64,000 nucleotides of DNA from Brevundimonas nasdae (GTDB lineage: Bacteria > Pseudomonadota > Alphaproteobacteria > Caulobacterales > Caulobacteraceae). Of the stretch, positions 34,589 to 43,016 are shown in pieces (positions within the stretch are counted from its first letter, which is position 1; every line of letters begins with the position of its first letter). The notes beneath the pieces were generated by a model, which saw only the letters and a list, made by a program, of their open reading frames with translations, was not told the DNA's origin and ran no database searches. Where the stretch lies: NCBI RefSeq assembly GCF_016654005.1, contig NZ_JAEPWN010000004.1, positions 62,001-126,000 of the forward strand. Direction: 5' to 3'. The position numbers were made by a program, and so were the translations under genes.

Positions 34589-35347
34589 TCAGTCCCGAAC
34601 CAACCCGCCGTCGACCACCAGGTTCTGGCCCGTCACCGCGCGGCTCCAGGGCGAGGCGAAGAACAGCACCGCATCGGCGAACTCCTCTGGCGTCGTGACC
34701 GAGCGCAGCGGGGTCATGCCGGCGATCAGGTCGAAGACGGCATCTGGCGTGGCGGCGCTGGCGTCGGTGGTGCGCAGAAGGCCGCCGGAGACCATGTTGA
34801 CCGTGATCCCGTCGGGCCCCAGATCGCCCGCCGCCGTGCGGGTCAGGGACAGCAGGGCGGCCTTGGCGGCGGTGTAGTCGTGGTAGGGCACGACCGGGTT
34901 CTGGAACAGATTCGTCCCGATGTTGACGACGCGCCCGAACCGGCCTGCCGCCATGCCGGGCGCCGTGGCCTGAATGACGTTCAGGGCGCCGCGCACGACG
35001 GTCGAGAACTGGGCGGCCAGATCATCCCAGCTGATGTCGGTCATCTGGGCGCGGGCGTCGCCGTTGAAGCTGTAGTCCAGGGCGTTGTTGACCACGGTTG
35101 TGATCGCGCCGCCGAAATGGGCCTGCGTCTGGGCGACCAGGGCGTCGACCGAGGCCCGGTCGGCCACGTCGGCCTGAATGGCGATGGCGCGTTCGCCGAT
35201 CTCGGCGGCCAGGGCGTTCGCCGCATCGCCGCTGTTGCGCCAGTTGATCACCACGCGGGCCCCTTCACGGGCGAAGGTCCGCACGGATGCGGCGCCGACG
35301 CCGCGCGCCCCGCCGGTGACGATGACGATCTGGTCGGCGATCTTCAT
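34589..35347 (-). CDS. SDR-family oxidoreductase (FabG-like)
   Basis: 252 residues of a classical short-chain dehydrogenase. The cofactor motif TGGARGVG is present with an Arg after INW (VVINWRNSG), suggesting NADP(H). The active-site Tyr-Lys is in YTAAK. Two variations stand out: the usual NNAG is NNAL, and the catalytic Ser 13 residues before Tyr is Thr (NIGTNLF). C-terminal TGQNLVVDGGL is typical. Substrate unknown. It follows the ygfZ gene by 10 bp on the same strand. Confidence 0.9.
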   Translation of the reverse strand: MKIADQIVIVTGGARGVGAASVRTFAREGARVVINWRNSGDAANALAAEIGERAIAIQADVADRASVDALVAQTQAHFGGAITTVVNNALDYSFNGDARAQMTDISWDDLAAQFSTVVRGALNVIQATAPGMAAGRFGRVVNIGTNLFQNPVVPYHDYTAAKAALLSLTRTAAGDLGPDGITVNMVSGGLLRTTDASAATPDAVFDLIAGMTPLRSVTTPEEFADAVLFFASPWSRAVTGQNLVVDGGLVRD

Positions 35348-35357
35348 GGGTTCAGAC

Positions 35358-36158
35358 TCACGCGTTGGAGGAGGGGGCTTCCTCGCCCATCCAGGCGGGA
35401 CGATGCAAGCGCACAGGCCGCCCATCGACGGTCAGATCACCGTCCAGCCGGTCCACGCGCAGCAGGGCCATGACCACGCCGTCCTGCCCGCTCAGCACCT
35501 GACCCGCGCGCAGTTCGCCGTTCAGCACCTCTGCCCCGAACTCAAAGGGCGCGCCGTCAAAGCTCAGGGGCATCATCCGGTTCTTGATCGTGCCCCGCCG
35601 CTTCATGCGCGAGGTCGTCTCCTGGCCGATGAAACAGCCCTTCCTGAAGTCGATGCCGTTCAGCAGGTCGAAGTCCGCCTCGATCGGATAGGTCTTGTCC
35701 TGCGGCGCGTCATTGGTCGGGTCGGGCACGCCGACCGCCAGCCGGTGGCGGTTGTAGTCGTCCTCGTTCGCATCCGCCGCCGCCTCGCCATACAGGCGGC
35801 CGCCCAACGCCGGGGTGCGCGGGTCGTCGATGAAGCCCTCCTCGGGCACGGGCCAGCCTGCATGGACGGGCCGGTCGTCGGCGGCGATCTCGACCTTGGC
35901 GCGCAGCCTGTACATCGACAGGCGCTGAATCAGGGCGTCGCGCCGGTCTGCGGCGACGTCCAGCAGAAGCCCGTCCTCGGTCCCAAGGATGAAAAGGTCG
36001 AACAGCAGCCGCCCCGGCGGCGACAGCAGGGCGCCGAAACGCAGCTCTCCGGGTGCAATCGTCTCGACATCCTGCGTCAGCAGATTGTGCAGGAAAGGAC
36101 GGGCGTCAGGGCCGGTGACGGCGATTAGGGCGCGGCTGGACAGAAGGGCGACAGGCAT
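35358..36158 (-). CDS. ygfZ: Folate-binding Fe-S maturation protein YgfZ
   Basis: 266 residues. The diagnostic KGCFIGQETTSRMKRRG motif (KGCxxGQE) is present, as are LIAVTGPDARPFLHNLLTQDVE and AALLSPPGRLLFDLFI. YgfZ proteins bind tetrahydrofolate and help assemble or repair certain iron-sulfur enzymes. ATG 36158 is preferred to an upstream start that would add 37 unrelated residues. It is first in a two-gene unit with the SDR. Confidence 0.93.
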   Translation of the reverse strand: MPVALLSSRALIAVTGPDARPFLHNLLTQDVETIAPGELRFGALLSPPGRLLFDLFILGTEDGLLLDVAADRRDALIQRLSMYRLRAKVEIAADDRPVHAGWPVPEEGFIDDPRTPALGGRLYGEAAADANEDDYNRHRLAVGVPDPTNDAPQDKTYPIEADFDLLNGIDFRKGCFIGQETTSRMKRRGTIKNRMMPLSFDGAPFEFGAEVLNGELRAGQVLSGQDGVVMALLRVDRLDGDLTVDGRPVRLHRPAWMGEEAPSSNA

Positions 36159-36362
36159 GGGCCCAAGATAGGACGCGCGATCCGCCTTCAGAAGGCGTTG
36201 CTGTGAAAATAGCCGGGCCGCATGGCGCCCGGCGCGGACGGACGTGGCGTCGATTTCAACCTGCGGCATCTTGTCGCCCTCAGCCGTCCTGAGTTATTTA
36301 GCGTTGTCTAATATTGGCCCGGCAAGCGCGGGCCTTGTCATGCTTTCGGTCGGGAGTGGGTC

Positions 36363-37280
36363 ATGAGGTTGTCTGTCGTCATCAGGTCGATGCTGGGACT
36401 GGCCGGGGCGCTGGCGCTTGGGGTGCTGTGGCCGTCGGGATCGGCCCAGGCGCAGTCGCCCTGTTCCGGCGCGCCGGGCGAGCGGATGGTGGGCATGACC
36501 CAGGCCGGGCCGGGCGTGGCCGCCATGCCCCTGTGCATGCGCGATTCCAGCGGCGGCGACGCCGGGCCCACGCGTTCCAATGACAGCTACGCCTCCATCG
36601 CCTGGCACCCGGACGCCTCGGACATCTGGATCGACGGCAACTATCTGGGGCCGGGGGAGTCGGTGGATGTGGCGCTGGAGGCGTGCAACCGCGCCATGGG
36701 GGGCGGGTGTGCGTCTGCGGGCGAATGGAACAATTCCTCCATGGCGGTGATCCGCGACCGCAACGGCGCCTTCTACGTCGCCTGGCTGGGTGAGGGCGGG
36801 CGTCAGCGTCAGCGGGTTCTGGATGAGTGTTCGTCCAAACAGCCCCTGCCATGCGAGGTCGTACGGACCGTGAACTCGCGCATCGACCGCTACTGGCCGG
36901 GACCGGAGGCGCGTGTGGCCCATGCGGCGGCCGCCTGGGTGGACGGGACCAATGGTTATGACCGCAAACTCTATGTCGCCAGCGGCTATCGCACAGGCGA
37001 AGAGGCCTCGAACCTGGCCCTGGCCGCCTGCAGCGCGGCCAACCCCAAGCACAAATGCGTCGTCACGGCCCAGACCGGCGGCGGCTTCATCCAGGCCGCG
37101 ACCCTGGATGGAGAACGGGATTTCGCCACAGTCGAAACCAATGAGCGCCGCGCCCATCTGGCTGCTGAACGCCTGTGCCGCCAGAACGACCGCACCGCCT
37201 CATGCAGCATTCAGGCTGTCTTCAACAGCCGCGTCCGCGGCCAGTTCGTTCATGACTTCAGCACGTGGAGGGCGCGCTAA
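36363..37280 (+). CDS. Exported DUF4189-repeat protein
   Basis: 305 residues with signal peptide (MRLSVVIRSMLGLAGALALGVLWPSGSAQAQ); GGGAG lies seven bases upstream. The mature part repeats the DUF4189 pattern two to three times: an 'ASIAW' or 'AAAAW' strand, then 'A..AC' and a following Cys (VALEACNRAMGGGC, LALAACSAANPKHKC, AAERLCRQNDRTASC), implying paired disulfides. Function unknown; proteins of this type are periplasmic. It converges on the YkgJ-like gene, overlapping by 4 bp. Confidence 0.8.
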   Translation: MRLSVVIRSMLGLAGALALGVLWPSGSAQAQSPCSGAPGERMVGMTQAGPGVAAMPLCMRDSSGGDAGPTRSNDSYASIAWHPDASDIWIDGNYLGPGESVDVALEACNRAMGGGCASAGEWNNSSMAVIRDRNGAFYVAWLGEGGRQRQRVLDECSSKQPLPCEVVRTVNSRIDRYWPGPEARVAHAAAAWVDGTNGYDRKLYVASGYRTGEEASNLALAACSAANPKHKCVVTAQTGGGFIQAATLDGERDFATVETNERRAHLAAERLCRQNDRTASCSIQAVFNSRVRGQFVHDFSTWRAR

Positions 37281-37825
37281 GAGGCGACCGCATACCGCGC
37301 GGTCACCCCGTCGGGCTGGAAGTCATGTTCCGTCAGCTTGTCCAGCGAACGCAGGACGCGGTCGACGAAGGCGGGGTGATCGCCTGCCTCCACCGCTGGC
37401 CTCAGCCAGTCGGTCACCACCGCACGGGCGGGATAGGTTCCGATCGGGCCGGGGATGGACAGGGCGACATCGATTCCTTCGGCGATCCATCCGGCGACGG
37501 TGACGAAGAAGTCTTCGACGCCCAGGAACTCGGTCGGGCGTACGACATACAGGGTGATGATCCCGTCCTCGACGCCGTCAGGACGCACGATGACGCCGCT
37601 GCGGTCGGGGCGCCAGTCGTCGGACAGTTCGACCACCCGCCACAGGCAGAACCAGACGCGGCAGGTCTGGGGTCGGATCGCATGAACCGAACACCCCGCC
37701 CCGTCCACGCAATAGGCGCACAGTTCGCCGGTGGGCTTGGCCAACTCAGGCAGGTTCAGCGGAATGACGCGGCAGCATTCGACGCATCCGCCGCAGTCCC
37801 GATCCGGCAGCAGGGGCAGGCTCAC
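37277..37825 (-). CDS. YkgJ-family cysteine-cluster protein
   Basis: 182 residues from GTG 37825. The N-terminal half holds a dense cysteine cluster (RDCGGCVECCRVIPL ... LCAYCVDGAGCSVHAIRPQTCRVWFC) of the CxxCxxCC family of putative zinc or iron-sulfur chelating proteins. The rest lacks recognisable motifs. Its GTG overlaps the stop of the 72-aa gene upstream (GTGA), so it is translationally coupled. Role unknown. Confidence 0.85.
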   Translation of the reverse strand: MSLPLLPDRDCGGCVECCRVIPLNLPELAKPTGELCAYCVDGAGCSVHAIRPQTCRVWFCLWRVVELSDDWRPDRSGVIVRPDGVEDGIITLYVVRPTEFLGVEDFFVTVAGWIAEGIDVALSIPGPIGTYPARAVVTDWLRPAVEAGDHPAFVDRVLRSLDKLTEHDFQPDGVTARYAVAS

Positions 37826-38040
37826 CCTAAAGCGCGTTCGATCTGGGCGATGCGGCGGTCCATGTCGGCGACCACGGCTTCCAGCCGCTTCTTCTCCGAC
37901 GCCATGTCCACCGGCGTGCCGTCTTCGTAGGAAATGGTCGCGCCCTTGGCGATCAGGTCCAGCCGATAGATGGCCGTGACCCGCTGCGCCTTGAAGCGTT
38001 CTAGGGCGGCGGAGGCGGCGGGATCGGTCGTTTTGGTCAT
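37822..38040 (-). CDS. Small coiled-coil hypothetical protein
   Basis: 72 residues. No family recognised. The C-terminal half (SEKKRLEAVVADMDRRIAQIERALG) has a heptad pattern that should form a short coiled coil. The stop codon overlaps the YkgJ-like start by 4 bp, which supports real translation. Confidence 0.65.
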   Translation of the reverse strand: MTKTTDPAASAALERFKAQRVTAIYRLDLIAKGATISYEDGTPVDMASEKKRLEAVVADMDRRIAQIERALG

Positions 38041-38125
38041 GGACAGGCTCTAAACCATAGGCCCAGCCTGTGGAAACAGTCGTTTGCCGATGAAGCCGGG
38101 GCAGAATCCCTGTAACAATCAACGA

Positions 38126-39088
38126 ATGATCGGGCGTTTCCCCATCCTCTATATCGTCGAGGCGGACGCCGAAGACGCTGTGCTGTCTTCGGGCGTGCTC
38201 GCGCATCTGGTCGACAGCCTGCCCAATGCCAGCTTCACCATCGTCGGATCGGCGGCGTCTGCGCCCCTGTTCGCCGACACGCCGCGCCTGGCCAAGCTGA
38301 TCGTGCTCGAGCGCGAGGGGCATTTCGACTGGATCGCCCTGTGGAACCAGGTGCGGGCGACCAAATGGGGGCTGGTCGTGGACATGCGCGGCTCGGCCCT
38401 GTCGGGCAAGCTGCGGCGCCAGAAGCGGGCCGTGCGGGGCAAGGATGAACCCGGCGTCCACGCCGTCGTCGCCGCCGCCGCCGTGTTGAAGCTGGAGCCG
38501 CACGAGGCCCCGGCGCCGAAAATATTCACCTCGGAACAGACGCTGGCCGAGGCGCGGGCCCTGTTCCCGACCACGGGCGGCGACGGACCGATCCTGGCTA
38601 TCGGACCCGGCGTCGAATGGATGGGCAAGCGCTGGCCCGCCGAACGCTACGCCAAGGTGGCGACCAAGCTTCTGGCCGATGACGGGCCTCTGGCGGGCGG
38701 TCGGCTGATGCTGGTGGGCGAAGAGTTCGACCGCGAATCCGCCCACACCATCCGCTACGCCGTGCCGCGCGCGCGGGTGATCGAACTTCAGGGCAAGCTG
38801 ACGCGTCTGCAGACGGCGGCGGCCCTGTCGCAGGCGGTGCTGTACGTCGGCGCCGACTCGATCTGGACCCATCTGGCCGTGGCTTCGGGCGTGCCGACGG
38901 TGGCGGTGTTCGGTCCCTCGGACGAAACCGTCCGTGGCCCCTGGCAGGGCGCGTCGGTCCGCGGCCCGCGCAGCTTCCAGGAGTTCAAGGCGCTGGACCC
39001 GCGCCTGAACCAGGCGATCCAACACATGATGGACCTGCCGTGGGAGCGGGCGCTGAAGGCGGCGGTGAAGCTGCTGAAGGCCTCCTAG
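38126..39088 (+). CDS. Glycosyltransferase family 9 protein
   Basis: 320 residues, the size of ADP-heptose:LPS heptosyltransferases. GT-B fold signs: VHAVVAAAAVLKL, GPILAIGPGVEWMGKRWPAERYAKVATKL in the donor domain and the C-terminal LYVGADSIWTHLAVASGVPTVAVFGPSDE motif, where GT9 enzymes carry Asp/Thr that bind the nucleotide sugar. It probably transfers a sugar to lipopolysaccharide core. ATG 38126 gives the natural N-terminal strand (GRFPILYIVEADAEDAV); the ribosome-binding site is weak. Confidence 0.88.
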   Translation: MIGRFPILYIVEADAEDAVLSSGVLAHLVDSLPNASFTIVGSAASAPLFADTPRLAKLIVLEREGHFDWIALWNQVRATKWGLVVDMRGSALSGKLRRQKRAVRGKDEPGVHAVVAAAAVLKLEPHEAPAPKIFTSEQTLAEARALFPTTGGDGPILAIGPGVEWMGKRWPAERYAKVATKLLADDGPLAGGRLMLVGEEFDRESAHTIRYAVPRARVIELQGKLTRLQTAAALSQAVLYVGADSIWTHLAVASGVPTVAVFGPSDETVRGPWQGASVRGPRSFQEFKALDPRLNQAIQHMMDLPWERALKAAVKLLKAS

Positions 39089-39092
39089 TTTC

Positions 39093-39199
39093 GTCACCCT
39101 CGGGCTTGTCCCGAGGGCCTATCGTTCCGCATAAGCAGATTTGTGCTTTCGGCCCGTGCGACGGCTGCAATGGGCCCTCGGGACAAGCCCGAGGGTGAC
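39093..39199. repeat. Inverted REP-like pair upstream of pyrC
   Basis: Two 27-bp units (39093-39119 and 39173-39199) in opposite orientation. Each unit is itself a hairpin, CCTCGGG-CTTGT-CCCGAGG. The same pair recurs at 40559-40688. The right unit ends eight bases before the pyrC start and includes GAGGG, its only SD-like sequence. Confidence 0.8.
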
Positions 39200-39206
39200 G
39201 GTGAAT

Positions 39207-40541
39207 ATGATGACCCAGACCTATGACCTGATCGTCCGTGGCGGCGAGGTGGCCAATCATGCCGGACGCGGTCTGGCCGATGTCGGCGTGATCGACGGCA
39301 AGATCGCCTTCATCGGCGACCTGTCCCAGGCCTCGGCGGGCGAGGTGTTCGACGCCGCGGGCCTGACGGTCCTGCCCGGCGTCATCGACACCCAGGTCCA
39401 TTTCCGCGAGCCGGGGCTGGAGTGGAAAGAAGACCTGGAGACCGGCAGCCGCGCGGCGGCCCTGGGCGGGGTGGTCGCCGTGTTCGAAATGCCGAACACC
39501 AACCCCAACACCACCGACCCCGACACCATGGCCGACAAACTGGTGCGGGCGAACAACCGGATGTGGACGGACCACGCCTTCTACGTCGGCGGCACGCATG
39601 AGAACGCCGACTATCTGGGCGAACTGGAGCGGCTGCCCGGCTGTTGCGGGGTCAAGGTCTTCATGGGCGCCTCGACCGGCGACCTGCTGATCGCCGACGA
39701 CGAGGGGGTGCGCAAGGTTCTGTCCAATGTGAGCCGCCGCGCCACCTTCCATTCCGAGGACGAATACCGTCTGGTCGAGCGTCGCGGCCTGGCCCGCACC
39801 GGCGACTGGACCAGCCACCCCGAGGTCCGCGACGCTGAAAGCGCCATCCGCTCGACCCGCCGTCTGGTCGGCCTGGCCAAGGAGACGGGCGCGCGCATCC
39901 ACGTCCTGCACGTCACGACCAAGGACGAGATGGACTTCCTGCGCTTCCACAAGGACGTCGCCACCGTCGAGATCACGCCCCAGCACCTGACCCTGGCCGC
40001 GCCCGAGGCCTATCAAAGGCTGGGCGCCTATGCCCAGATGAACCCGCCGATCCGGTCGCAGGATCATGTGGACGCTCTGTGGCTGTGGGGGATGCAGCAG
40101 GGTGTCGCCGACGTGCTGGGCTCGGACCACGCGCCGCACACCAGGGAAGAAAAATCAAAGCCTTATCCGGCCTCGCCGTCCGGGATGCCGGGGGTGCAGA
40201 CCCTGGTGCCGCTGATGCTGACCCACGTCGCCAACGGCCGCTTGTCGCTGGAACGGTTCATCGACCTGACCTCGGCGGGCGCCCAGCGGGTGTTCGGCAC
40301 GGCGAACAAGGGGCGGATGGCCGTCAGCTATGACGCCGATCTGACCATCGTCGACCTGAAGGCGCAGAAGACCATCACCCATGACCAGCAGGCTTCGCGC
40401 TGCGGCTGGACCCCGTTCGACGGCTTCGAGGCGACCGGCTGGCCGATGGCGACCATCGTGCGTGGCCGCGTGGTGATGCAGGACGGCGAACTGATCGGCA
40501 AAGCCCACGGTCAGCCCGTGCGGTTCCAGGAGACCCTGTGA
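39207..40541 (+). CDS. pyrC: Dihydroorotase, class I-like
   Basis: 444 residues from the first of two tandem ATGs (39207/39210). Cyclises N-carbamoyl-aspartate to dihydroorotate in pyrimidine synthesis. Barrel motifs: DTQVHFREPGLEWKEDLE, GGVVAVFEMPNTNP, the GVKVFMGAS Lys (carbamylation site), TFHSEDE, RIHVLHVTT and GSDHAPHTREEK (Asp). The first metal-binding His of the usual DxHxHxR is Gln63, leaving only His65. I recall this variant as common in some alphaproteobacterial dihydroorotases, so it may be active with one metal or depend on another protein. No pyrB is adjacent. Confidence 0.88.
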   Translation: MMTQTYDLIVRGGEVANHAGRGLADVGVIDGKIAFIGDLSQASAGEVFDAAGLTVLPGVIDTQVHFREPGLEWKEDLETGSRAAALGGVVAVFEMPNTNPNTTDPDTMADKLVRANNRMWTDHAFYVGGTHENADYLGELERLPGCCGVKVFMGASTGDLLIADDEGVRKVLSNVSRRATFHSEDEYRLVERRGLARTGDWTSHPEVRDAESAIRSTRRLVGLAKETGARIHVLHVTTKDEMDFLRFHKDVATVEITPQHLTLAAPEAYQRLGAYAQMNPPIRSQDHVDALWLWGMQQGVADVLGSDHAPHTREEKSKPYPASPSGMPGVQTLVPLMLTHVANGRLSLERFIDLTSAGAQRVFGTANKGRMAVSYDADLTIVDLKAQKTITHDQQASRCGWTPFDGFEATGWPMATIVRGRVVMQDGELIGKAHGQPVRFQETL

Positions 40542-40558
40542 AGGTTCGCATACAACCC

Positions 40559-40688
40559 GTCACCCTCGGGCTTGTCCCGAGGGCCCATGGCGGAGGCGCC
40601 GCGACCCTCGACGCGGAGGCGGCGGCGCATCATCGTCATCTGATCCGGGCGCGTACAGATGGGCCCTCGGGACAAGCCCGAGGGTGAC
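40559..40688. repeat. Inverted REP-like pair upstream of the prephenate dehydrogenase gene
   Basis: Units at 40559-40585 and 40662-40688 match the 27-bp units at 39093 and 39173 exactly. The centre between them (76 bp) differs from the other copy. The right unit ends five bases before GTG 40693 and supplies its SD. Confidence 0.8.
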
Positions 40689-40692
40689 GGAG

Positions 40693-41421
40693 GTGAGTGA
40701 AAAGCTCGGCCTCATCGGCTATGGGGCCTTCGGGCGTCTGACGGCGCGGCATCTGTCGGCGTGGTTCGAGGTCGCGGCCTATGATCCCGCGGTGTCAGAG
40801 GGCGACGCCCATGCGGTCCTGACCGATCTGGCGACCGCCGCCGCCTGTCCGGTGGTGGTTCTGGCCGTGCCGGTCGAGGCTTTGGAGGACACCCTGTCCG
40901 CCATCCGTCCGCATCTGGCGCCGGACGCCCTGGTGATCGACGTCGGTTCGGTGAAGGTGAAGCCTGCACTGGCCATGCAGGCGGCTCTGCCGGAAGGCGT
41001 GCGGATCGTCGGCACCCACCCCCTGTTCGGCCCTCAGAGCGGCAAGGACGGGGTGGCGGGGCTTCGGATCGCGGTCAGCGAAGTGCGCGGCGCCAAGGAC
41101 GCCCGCCGCGTCGCCGCCTTCTGCCGCCATGCGCTGAAGCTGAAGGTGTTTCAGGTCACCCCGGAAGACCATGACCGCGAGGCCGCCGTGGTCCAGGGCC
41201 TGACCCACCTGATCGCGCGCGTCCTCTTGAACATGGAGCCGCTGCCGACGCGGATGACGACGGCCAGTTTCGAGCGGCTGATGCAGGCCGTGGATATGGT
41301 CCGCCATGACAGCCCCGCCGTCTTCCGCGCCATCGAACGCGACAACCCCTTCGCCGCCGAAGTCCGCGACCGCTTTTTCGCCCTGGCCGATCAGGCGCGG
41401 CACGACGTGGACGAGCTGTAG
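40693..41421 (+). CDS. Prephenate dehydrogenase-family protein
   Basis: 242 residues from GTG 40693; an earlier GTG at 40684 would place the start inside the REP unit. An N-terminal Rossmann motif (LGLIGYGAFGRLTARHL) and VIDVGSVKVKPALAMQAAL, VGTHPLFGPQSG and LTHLIARVLLNM match TyrA-type prephenate/arogenate dehydrogenases, which make tyrosine precursors using NAD(P). At about 240 residues it is shorter than typical TyrA (270-310) but matches compact arogenate-type members. No other aromatic pathway gene is adjacent. Confidence 0.85.
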   Translation: MSEKLGLIGYGAFGRLTARHLSAWFEVAAYDPAVSEGDAHAVLTDLATAAACPVVVLAVPVEALEDTLSAIRPHLAPDALVIDVGSVKVKPALAMQAALPEGVRIVGTHPLFGPQSGKDGVAGLRIAVSEVRGAKDARRVAAFCRHALKLKVFQVTPEDHDREAAVVQGLTHLIARVLLNMEPLPTRMTTASFERLMQAVDMVRHDSPAVFRAIERDNPFAAEVRDRFFALADQARHDVDEL

Positions 41422-41424
41422 AGC

Positions 41425-41946
41425 CTAAATCTCCTCGTCTTGATCGTTCAGCCAGCGCAGACGCATTGTCTGCAACTGGATCGACCACTGGCTGCGGCCC
41501 TGTTCGATGGGGTCCATGTCGTCGATGGCCTCGTTCAGCCGTTGCAGGTCCGCGCCCACCGTCTGTTTGAGGCGGCGCAGGGCGTCGGCGCGCACGGCGG
41601 GATCCAGCGTGGCCCACAGACTGGCGCGCAGGCGGAACGGATCGACCCCCACGCTGGTCGCCCGCACGGGGTCGCATATCCATGCCTCCAGCGCCGCAAC
41701 GCCCTCTGAACTCAGCGTCAGGTGGCTGCCCTTATGGCCGGTCGTGATCGGCGTGCTGACGATCAGTCCTGCCTCGGTCAGGCGCTTGATCGCCGGATAG
41801 ACCGAACCTGCGCTGCCGCTCCATTCGATGGAGGGGGAGGTCTGGAAGGCGCGGCGCACCTTGAAAGCCGTTCGGTTGTGGCGGTGGTGAATCTCCGACA
41901 GCACGGCGCCTTCAAGCTCGGTCACGCCAGATGGAGGATTTGTCAT
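41425..41946 (-). CDS. PadR-family transcriptional regulator
   Basis: 173 residues. N-terminal winged helix (TELEGAVLSEIHHRHNRTAFKVRRAFQTSPSIEWSGSAGSVYPAIKRLTEAGLI), then a C-terminal dimerisation helix pair (VRADALRRLKQTVGADLQRLNEAIDDMD). PadR proteins are ligand-responsive repressors. It is divergent from the retropepsin-like gene, and a palindrome in the 54-bp gap is the probable operator. Confidence 0.92.
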   Translation of the reverse strand: MTNPPSGVTELEGAVLSEIHHRHNRTAFKVRRAFQTSPSIEWSGSAGSVYPAIKRLTEAGLIVSTPITTGHKGSHLTLSSEGVAALEAWICDPVRATSVGVDPFRLRASLWATLDPAVRADALRRLKQTVGADLQRLNEAIDDMDPIEQGRSQWSIQLQTMRLRWLNDQDEEI

Positions 41947-41963
41947 TTGACGCTCTTGGCTGA

Positions 41964-41975
41964 ATTAGTACTAAT
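41964..41975. promoter_or_regulatory. Probable PadR operator
   Basis: ATTAGTACTAAT is a perfect 12-bp palindrome in an AT-rich patch (TGAATTAGTACTAATCGTACC) between the divergent padR and retropepsin-like genes, 18 bp from the regulator start. Its position suits autorepression plus repression of the divergent gene. Confidence 0.6.
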
Positions 41976-42000
41976 CGTACCAATTCGATGAAGGATTGTC

Positions 42001-42876
42001 ATGCGTAGCTCATTTCTGAAACTGGCCCTAGCGGCCGCCGTCCTGTCGGCGCCTCTCGCAGCGTCCCTGACCCATCCGGTGCGGGCGCAGGCGCCTGCGC
42101 CAGAAACCATCACTCTGTTTCAATCCAATGACCGGGTGCTGGTCATGCTGACCATCGCCGACCACCCGCCCATGCCCGCCGTGTTCGACACGGGCACCAA
42201 CGGCAACATCATCGACATGGATATCGCCGCCAGGCTGGGGCTGGAGAACAAGGGGGCGTCGCGCTCGGTCGATGGCAGCACCGGGCGGCCCGTGCCGGGG
42301 TTCGAGACCTTCATCACCAAGGCCAGCCTGGGCGGGGTGGCGATCCAGAATGCACGGGCCACGGCCATGGCCTTCAACCACGCCAATGAAGTCGCCATCA
42401 TCGGCCCCAACAGCTTTCCCGGCCAGTATGTGGTGATGGATCTGGGCAAGAGCCGCCTGACCCTGTTCACGCCAGAAAACGCGCCCCAGGCGGGCGAAGC
42501 CGTTCCCTATCTGGGCGAAGGCGGCGCGGCCCTGCCGTCGCTGAACATAGAGCTGGAGGGCAGGGCGATCCCGGCCATTCTGGACACCGGCAACACCAGC
42601 GATTTCCTGTTGCCGCTCAGCCTGGCCAAGGGTCTGCCGCTGGAGGGCGAACTGGCCGTCATCGGCTACGCCACCTCCGCCGCCGGGGTTCAGGATGTCT
42701 ATGAGGCGCGCCTGGGCGAAGACATAACCGTTGCAGGCGTCGTTTTCCATCGCCCAAAGATCCGCTTCATCGAAGGCGGCCGCCCCAACATCGGCATGCC
42801 GGTCCTACGCCAGCTGAAACTGATGTTCGACCCGGTGGAGCGCCGCACCTGGGTGATCGCACCGCCTGCGGCATGA
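42001..42876 (+). CDS. Exported retropepsin-like aspartyl protease
   Basis: 291 residues with signal peptide (MRSSFLKLALAAAVLSAPLAASLTHPVRAQ); AAGGA precedes the ATG. Two aspartyl protease motifs are present, FDTGTNGNIID (Asp63) and LDTGNTSDFLL (Asp195), each at the start of a repeated beta domain, giving a pseudo-dimeric pepsin-like layout. The hydrophobic-hydrophobic-Gly motif that backs each Asp is visible as VAIIGPNSF in the first half and NIGMPVL in the second. Substrate unknown. Its regulator is probably the divergent PadR protein. Confidence 0.85.
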   Translation: MRSSFLKLALAAAVLSAPLAASLTHPVRAQAPAPETITLFQSNDRVLVMLTIADHPPMPAVFDTGTNGNIIDMDIAARLGLENKGASRSVDGSTGRPVPGFETFITKASLGGVAIQNARATAMAFNHANEVAIIGPNSFPGQYVVMDLGKSRLTLFTPENAPQAGEAVPYLGEGGAALPSLNIELEGRAIPAILDTGNTSDFLLPLSLAKGLPLEGELAVIGYATSAAGVQDVYEARLGEDITVAGVVFHRPKIRFIEGGRPNIGMPVLRQLKLMFDPVERRTWVIAPPAA

Positions 42877-42947
42877 TTGCGCAGTCCGAGTAAGGATCCG
42901 CGACTTCAGCCTGTTGCGCTTTTCAGGCCCCGGTGTGGTCATATTCG

Positions 42948-43011
42948 CTCCCTCAAACTCAAGCTTGGCTTAACGCGTGTTCGCGCGCAGCCGGTGCGGT
43001 GTTTGAGGGAG
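42948..43011 (+). promoter_or_regulatory. Leader hairpin able to mask the SD of the HEAWH gene
   Basis: CTCCCTCAAAC (42948-42958) is perfectly complementary to GTTTGAGGGAG (43001-43011), separated by 42 nt. The right arm contains GAGGGAG, the SD of the gene starting at 43017. Pairing would block initiation, so translation may depend on temperature, a ligand or a protein. Regulation is inferred; only the base pairing is seen. Confidence 0.55.
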
Positions 43012-43016
43012 TGTTC

